The notes beneath the pieces were generated by a model that was not told the DNA's origin, ran no database searches, and worked only from the letters and a program-made list of their open reading frames with translations. Positions 59,853 to 64,000 of a stretch of DNA of 64,000 nucleotides are shown one piece after another (position 1 is the stretch's first letter; each line of letters begins with the position of its first letter). The translations under genes and the position numbers were made by a program. Source of the stretch: Methylotenera_A sp031422335 (GTDB taxonomy: Bacteria; Pseudomonadota; Gammaproteobacteria; Burkholderiales; Methylophilaceae); NCBI GenBank assembly GCA_031422335.1, contig JANOQW010000008.1:62001-126000 (forward strand). The letters run 5' to 3'.

Positions 59853-61988
59853 ATGTCATCTTCAACCCGCAAAATCCTCGTCACTTCAGCACTGCCCTAC
59901 GCCAACGGCAGTATCCACCTTGGTCATTTGGTGGAATATATCCAAACGGATATTTGGGTACGCTTTCAAAAAATGCAGGGGCACACTGTGCATTATGTAT
60001 GCGCGGATGATACGCATGGCACGCCGATTATGCTGCGTGCAGAAAAAGAGGGCATTACACCAGAAGCCTTGATTGATGCGGTACACAAGGAACACAGCGC
60101 AGACTTTAAAGAGTTTTTGGTCGAGTTTGATAATTATTATTCAACTAATGCGCCAGAGAATAAAGAGCTATCGCAAACGATTTATAGAAAACTCAAAGCC
60201 AATGGCAAAATTGCCAGCAAAACCATTGAGCAGTTTTACGACCCGGTTAAAAACATGTTTTTGCCAGATCGCTTTATTAAAGGTGAATGCCCGAAATGTC
60301 ATGCCAAAGATCAATATGGTGACAATTGCGAAGTGTGCGGTGCAACCTATAACCCAACTGAGCTTATTAATGCGTATTCGGCAGTTTCTGGCGCAGCACC
60401 AATCCGTAAAGAGACGGAACACTACTTTTTTAAATTAAGCGAATGTGAAGATTTTTTAAAAACTTGGACAAGAAGCGAAGCCATAAAAGGTAAGCCTACG
60501 TTGCAAGGTGAAGCTGCCAACAAAATGGGCGAATGGTTTGAACATGGCCTAAATGATTGGGATATTTCGCGTGATGCGCCGTATTTTGGCTTCGAGATTC
60601 CAGACGCGCCAGGCAAGTATTTTTATGTATGGCTGGATGCGCCGATTGGCTACATGGCCAGTTTTAAAAAGCTCTGCGAGCTGCAAGGGTTAGATTTCGA
60701 CGAATATTGGAAGCAAGATTCAACCACTGAGCTTTACCATTTTATCGGCAAAGACATTCTGTATTTTCATGCGCTATTTTGGCCAGCAACACTGGAATAT
60801 AGCGGCTACCGCACACCTACGCAGATTTTCGCGCATGGCTTTTTAACCGTCAATGGCGAAAAAATGAGTAAATCGCGTGGTACGTTCATTACAGCGCGCA
60901 GCTATTTGGACCATATTAAAAATCCTGAGTATTTGCGTTATTACTACGCGGCTAAGTTAAATTCCACAATGGAAGATATCGACCTGAATTTGGAAGACTT
61001 TGTGGCGCGTGTAAATAGTGATTTGGTGGGTAAGTACATCAATATTGCTAGCCGAACTGCGCCGTTCATTGAGAAGTATTTTGATGGGAAAATGCCAACA
61101 GATGTTAGCCATTTATTTGGTTTATCACTAAATGACGCTACGACATTGCCTTCTGTAGAGGCGACTATAGAAATTATTGCAAAATCATACGAAGCTAGAG
61201 ATTACGGTAAAGCTTTACGAGATATTATGCAATTAACAGATTTATTAAATCGCTATATAGATGATCGAAAACCTTGGATTATCGCTAAAACTGCACATGA
61301 AAGTTCAGTTGCCAAAGAGTCTTTAGCGATAGTGTGTGCAGACGCAGTCGCAGGGTTTAAGTTACTTACATTGATGTTGAAGCCAATTTTGCCTGCCTTA
61401 GCTACTCAGATAGAAAAGTATTTGAATAGTAGTGCTTTGAACTGGGGTCTAGTCGCACCTAAAATCAATCCTCAGATGATTATTCCTAAAGGGCATCAGT
61501 TAGGCAAATTTACTCCGCTTATTACTCGTATCGACTCAAAATTGATTGAAGCCATGACAGAAGCCAATAAAGAGAATTTAACAGCAACACCAGCCGTAAT
61601 CAAAACAGCATCGCCAGCAACCGCACCAATATTGGCTCCTGGCGATGCTGCTGAAGGCTCGTATATAACAATTGATGATTTTACTAAGGTCGATTTACGC
61701 ATCGCTAAGATTGTGAACGCCGAACATGTGGAAGGCGCAGAAAAATTACTTAAACTCACCTTAGACATTGGTGAAGCTACAACGCGCCAAGTGTTTGCAG
61801 GTATTAAATCTGCTTATGATCCTGCAACATTGGTCGGGCGCTTAACAGTTATGGTGGCCAATTTAGCACCGCGTAAAATGAAATTCGGCATGAGTGAAGG
61901 TATGGTGCTGGCGGCTTCGGATGAAAACGGCGGACCATTTATTTTATCCCCCGATGTAGGCGCTCAGCTAGGTATGCGCGTTAAGTAA
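59853..61988 (+). CDS. metG: Methionyl-tRNA synthetase
   Basis: This class I synthetase of 711 residues has the HIGH-like motif NGSIHLGHL near residue 20, a zinc-binding CPKCHAKDQYGDNCEVC, the KMSKS motif in GEKMSKSRGTF and a C-terminal tRNA-binding domain (about residues 595-711) beginning DDFTKVDLRIAKI. It diverges from apbC, a common betaproteobacterial arrangement. Confidence 0.96.
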   Translation: MSSSTRKILVTSALPYANGSIHLGHLVEYIQTDIWVRFQKMQGHTVHYVCADDTHGTPIMLRAEKEGITPEALIDAVHKEHSADFKEFLVEFDNYYSTNAPENKELSQTIYRKLKANGKIASKTIEQFYDPVKNMFLPDRFIKGECPKCHAKDQYGDNCEVCGATYNPTELINAYSAVSGAAPIRKETEHYFFKLSECEDFLKTWTRSEAIKGKPTLQGEAANKMGEWFEHGLNDWDISRDAPYFGFEIPDAPGKYFYVWLDAPIGYMASFKKLCELQGLDFDEYWKQDSTTELYHFIGKDILYFHALFWPATLEYSGYRTPTQIFAHGFLTVNGEKMSKSRGTFITARSYLDHIKNPEYLRYYYAAKLNSTMEDIDLNLEDFVARVNSDLVGKYINIASRTAPFIEKYFDGKMPTDVSHLFGLSLNDATTLPSVEATIEIIAKSYEARDYGKALRDIMQLTDLLNRYIDDRKPWIIAKTAHESSVAKESLAIVCADAVAGFKLLTLMLKPILPALATQIEKYLNSSALNWGLVAPKINPQMIIPKGHQLGKFTPLITRIDSKLIEAMTEANKENLTATPAVIKTASPATAPILAPGDAAEGSYITIDDFTKVDLRIAKIVNAEHVEGAEKLLKLTLDIGEATTRQVFAGIKSAYDPATLVGRLTVMVANLAPRKMKFGMSEGMVLAASDENGGPFILSPDVGAQLGMRVK

Positions 61989-62022
61989 GCTGGCGTACTT
62001 GATACGCTAGATAGTCATCATA

Positions 62023-62050
62023 ATCAATGTAAGAATTTTCTTACATTGAT
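62023..62050. repeat. Perfect 28-bp palindrome between metG and glycine-zipper gene
   Basis: Thirteen-base arms ATCAATGTAAGAA (62023-62035) and TTCTTACATTGAT (62038-62050) are separated by TT. It lies 35 bp past metG with no T-tract. It could be a cruciform, an operator for the glycine-zipper gene, or a 3'-end hairpin; no known protein site was recognised. Confidence 0.5.
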
Positions 62051-62138
62051 ATCAGCGCTACCTTATGTTGTGGATTTTTAACATCTTGTACAGTGCAGTT
62101 ATTCAAACATATTTTTTCTACAAAAGAGGGAAGTCACA

Positions 62139-62606
62139 ATGAAGTTAGTTAACAGTTCATTATTAGCAATTCTATTATTTTCTAGCCATGCGATGGCGGC
62201 AGATAGTAACGCCAAAACAGCAGTAGGCGGTGGTTTAGGCGCAGCAGCAGGCACGGCACTTGGTGGCGTAGTTGGCGGCAGCACTGGCGAAGTACTGGGC
62301 GGCGCTGTAGGCGGCGGTCTGGGTGGCGCTGTAACGACCAAAGGTGAAGGCCAAGCAGGTGCCGTAATTGGTGGTGCAGCAGGCGGTGCTGGCGGCGCTT
62401 ACGTTGGCCGTAAAGTAAGCGGCAGTGGCACAGGTGCAGTAGTGGGTGCAGGCCTTGGCGGTGCTGGTGGTGCAGTAGTAGGTAAGATAATTGATGAGCC
62501 TGCAAAAACCAGCAGCCGCACACATACACACAAACATAAACATGGTAAGAAACATAAGCACGGCAAAGGTCACTATAAACATAACCATAAAGGTCATGAT
62601 GACTAA
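62139..62606 (+). CDS. Exported glycine-zipper protein with His/Lys-rich tail
   Basis: This 155-residue protein has a signal peptide (MKLVNSSLLAILLFSSHAMA). The next 90 residues are a repeated glycine-zipper, GGGLGAAAGTALGGVVGG and similar GxxxG repeats that could insert in or pack against membranes. The C-terminal 30 residues are His/Lys-rich (THTHKHKHGKKHKHG), suggesting metal binding (Ni, Zn or Cu) or interaction with polyanions. Function is unknown. It has its own terminator. Confidence 0.75.
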   Translation: MKLVNSSLLAILLFSSHAMAADSNAKTAVGGGLGAAAGTALGGVVGGSTGEVLGGAVGGGLGGAVTTKGEGQAGAVIGGAAGGAGGAYVGRKVSGSGTGAVVGAGLGGAGGAVVGKIIDEPAKTSSRTHTHKHKHGKKHKHGKGHYKHNHKGHDD

Positions 62607-62627
62607 TTGAAACAGCGTTACTACGTT

Positions 62628-62653
62628 AAAAAGCCCGCAATTGCGGGCTTTTT
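62628..62653. terminator. Bidirectional intrinsic terminator
   Basis: Fully self-complementary 13-base arms AAAAAGCCCGCAA (62628-62640) and TTGCGGGCTTTTT (62641-62653) give a T-tract in both directions. It serves the glycine-zipper gene on the plus strand and the ComEA-like gene on the minus strand. Confidence 0.9.
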
Positions 62654-62664
62654 CATTGTTAAAA

Positions 62665-63432
62665 TTATTCAGCTTTTGCTTTTTTGACAGCAGCAGCTTG
62701 TTTAGCTTTAGCTTTTTTCTCGGCAGCAGCAGCTTTTTTATCAGCGGCTTTTTTATCAGCCTCTGCTTTTTTAGCTGCTTTTTTATTGGCAGCAGCAGTT
62801 TTTTTGGCTTCTTTATCTGCGTCATCTGATTGTGCTGTTTTTTCAGCTTTGGCAGATTTGTCTGCTTTCATTTCTTTCGCTGGCTTTTCTTCTTTTGCCT
62901 TGTCCGCTTTAGTTTCTTTTTTAACTTTAGTTTCTTTAGCAGGCTTATCTTCTTTTGCTACTTTGGTTTCTTTTGCTGGCTTCTCGGCTTTCATTTCTTT
63001 GCTGTCAGCAGTTTTGCCAGCGGCTGCCGCTTTTTCTGTGCCCACTTCTTTGGTTTTTGTTTCTTTAGCAGGCTTGTCTGTTTTGGCTTCTTTGCTAGGT
63101 TTTGCATCTTTGGCTTTTTTATCAGCGTTTACTTTGTCAGATGGCGGTACAACCACTGTTGTTCTGCCGCTGACTGAAACATCTTTACGCACATTTTGCA
63201 GAGTAATTTCGCCTACACCATCTACTTTTTCTAGTTCATCCACACTTTTAAAACCACCATTTTTTTTGCGGTAATCAATAATCGCTTTGGCTTTCACTTC
63301 ACCAATGCCATCGAGTGTTTCTAATTCTTCTTGAGTGGCGGTATTTAAGTTAACGGCGGCAAATGCGTTAAAGCCAAATGTGTTAAAGCTAAGTGCAAGT
63401 GTTGCAAAAAGTGCGATAAGTAGTTTTTTCAT
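62665..63432 (-). CDS. ComEA-like helix-hairpin-helix protein with histone-H1-like tail
   Basis: This 255-residue protein has a signal peptide (MKKLLIALFATLALSFNTFG, cleavage near FAA), then a ComEA-type double helix-hairpin-helix domain (VNLNTATQEELETLDGIGEVKAKAI and VDELEKVDGVGEITLQNVRKDV, about residues 28-88). The last 150 residues are low-complexity Lys/Ala/Glu/Thr repeats (KPAKE-TK-VKKE and KAAKKAEADKKA) resembling bacterial histone-H1-like tails. The HhH domain suggests periplasmic DNA binding as in ComEA; the extended tail is unusual for ComEA. No com genes are near. Confidence 0.75.
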   Translation of the reverse strand: MKKLLIALFATLALSFNTFGFNAFAAVNLNTATQEELETLDGIGEVKAKAIIDYRKKNGGFKSVDELEKVDGVGEITLQNVRKDVSVSGRTTVVVPPSDKVNADKKAKDAKPSKEAKTDKPAKETKTKEVGTEKAAAAGKTADSKEMKAEKPAKETKVAKEDKPAKETKVKKETKADKAKEEKPAKEMKADKSAKAEKTAQSDDADKEAKKTAAANKKAAKKAEADKKAADKKAAAAEKKAKAKQAAAVKKAKAE

Positions 63433-63520
63433 TGATTGTTCTCCCTTGATTTATATTGATACAACTTATATGTTTAGTACGATATCAAAACGACAGTGTA
63501 ATGCTTTGGTTGACTTTTAA

Positions 63521-64000
63521 CTACTGTAAGTGTGTGATTTCTTTGTAAATTTGCGTTAAGGCGGTCAGTGGCTGCGCTGCTTGCGTAATCGGTCTGCCGA
63601 TGACTAAATAGCTTGCGCCCATCTGCAGCGCGTGCGCGGGCGTGAGTACACGGCTTTGGTCGTCCGAAATGATGCTGTCTGGACTAGTAGCAACGGGGCG
63701 TATGCCAGGCGTCACCAGTAAAAAATCGCTCGGTAAATGTTGCTTGAGTAATTGTGCTTCTAGCGCTGAGCATACCACGCCATCTAAGCCAGCTTTCTGG
63801 GTGAGTTTGGCTAGTTTCAACACTTGGTTTTCTACCGTACCTGCAATGCCAATTTCATTCAGGCTGGCTTGATTCATGCTGGTGAGTACAGTGACTGCAA
63901 TTAAAAGTGGTTTATTAGTGCTGCCCTGTGAGCCAATATCTACGCCCTCTGCAGCGGCCTGCATCATGCCCGTGCCACCAGATGCGTGTATGTTTAACAT
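63521..64000 (-). CDS. pyrF: Orotidine 5'-phosphate decarboxylase, C-terminal part (window edge)
   Basis: This is the 3' part (159 residues visible) of orotidine-5'-phosphate decarboxylase, the last step of UMP synthesis; the start lies outside the window. Visible are NIHASGGTGMMQAA, LLIAVTVLTSM and LLVTPGIRP, then the phosphate-binding region SYLVIGRPITQA. The variable loop between MMQAA and PLLIAV matches the dispersed repeat at the DNA level (63922-63959). It is about three residues longer than that of E. coli PyrF. Confidence 0.9.
   Translation of the reverse strand: MLNIHASGGTGMMQAAAEGVDIGSQGSTNKPLLIAVTVLTSMNQASLNEIGIAGTVENQVLKLAKLTQKAGLDGVVCSALEAQLLKQHLPSDFLLVTPGIRPVATSPDSIISDDQSRVLTPAHALQMGASYLVIGRPITQAAQPLTALTQIYKEITHLQ
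63922..63959 (+). repeat. Repeat-like sequence inside pyrF, copy 10 (partial)
   Basis: The plus-strand 22-mer starting at 63922 differs from the intergenic copy at 46051-46072 at three positions (19 of 22 match), and CTCTGCAGCGGC follows where the right arm would be. It is antisense to pyrF and is translated there as VDIGSQG. Because the protein loop is only a few residues longer than usual, it may be a replaced loop or a chance resemblance rather than an insertion. Confidence 0.5.

Noticed and set aside
62235..62825. Long low-complexity open frames opposite the glycine-zipper and ComEA-like genes
   Set aside because: They are shadows of repetitive, biased coding sequence on the opposite strand; they lack start signals and cross a clear bidirectional terminator.

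Overview
The window looks like chromosomal DNA of a low-GC methylotrophic betaproteobacterium of the Methylophilaceae, most like Methylotenera or a relative. The grounds are the mxaRSACKL accessory cluster of methanol oxidation, a zwf / short NAD-type gnd / pgl cluster suited to the oxidative ribulose monophosphate cycle, and many proteins closest in style to betaproteobacterial families. This placement is inferred from gene content; no 16S rRNA or other phylogenetic marker was analysed. No rRNA, tRNA, CRISPR array, prophage or insertion sequence was seen.

Layout. (1) 62-10080 is a co-directional putrescine unit: SpuC-type aminotransferase, PotFGHI-type ABC importer, GabD, PuuC-like aldehyde dehydrogenase and GabT. 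Together they would import putrescine and convert it to succinate through 4-aminobutyraldehyde, GABA and succinate semialdehyde. (2) 10260-15170 holds pgm, a four-EF-hand protein, a retropepsin-like protease, an AlgC/ManB phosphohexomutase, a DUF3307 protein and iscX. (3) 15469-19244 is glyA-nrdR-ribD-tatD. (4) 19541-21624 has mtnA and a FucA-type class II aldolase, a pair that fits methylthioadenosine salvage by the DHAP shunt; a 276-bp MITE-like element lies between them. (5) 21649-24627 has an unknown accessory gene and the acetate-type symporter pair actP/DUF485. (6) 24780-30423 is pyrG-kdsA-eno-ftsB plus ygfZ and ygfX. (7) 30415-35973 on the minus strand is mxaRSACKL without methanol dehydrogenase structural genes, followed upstream by a secreted DUF2380-like gene. 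(8) 36964-39932 has fabA-fabB and two exported proteins of unknown role. (9) 40030-45273 has alaA-hom-thrC-thyA in tight array. (10) 45455-50778 has a PepSY protein, a second EF-hand protein, the glrK-qseG-glrR two-component cluster and folA. (11) 50860-59753 has an arginine/lysine/ornithine decarboxylase, dcd, zwf, gnd, a dienelactone hydrolase, pgl, a DUF1003 gene broken by one stop codon, and apbC. (12) 59853-64000 has metG, a glycine-zipper protein with a His/Lys-rich tail, a ComEA-like protein with a histone-H1-like tail, and the end of pyrF.

Most notable observations. First, the EF-hand gene at 46206-46580 has a near-consensus sigma-54 promoter and two GTC-N10-GAC palindromes 64 bp apart upstream of it, directly beside glrR, whose product is a sigma-54 activator. 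This reads as a local GlrR circuit with a non-sRNA target. Second, a family of about 37-bp hairpins with a conserved loop (AATAYCYATRC-like) occurs nine times between genes. At all five sites where the test is possible, it is oriented with the transcription of the gene ending beside it, and a tenth partial copy lies inside pyrF. Third, the mxa accessory cluster is an orphan in this window. Fourth, the DUF1003 gene is complete except for a single in-frame amber codon.
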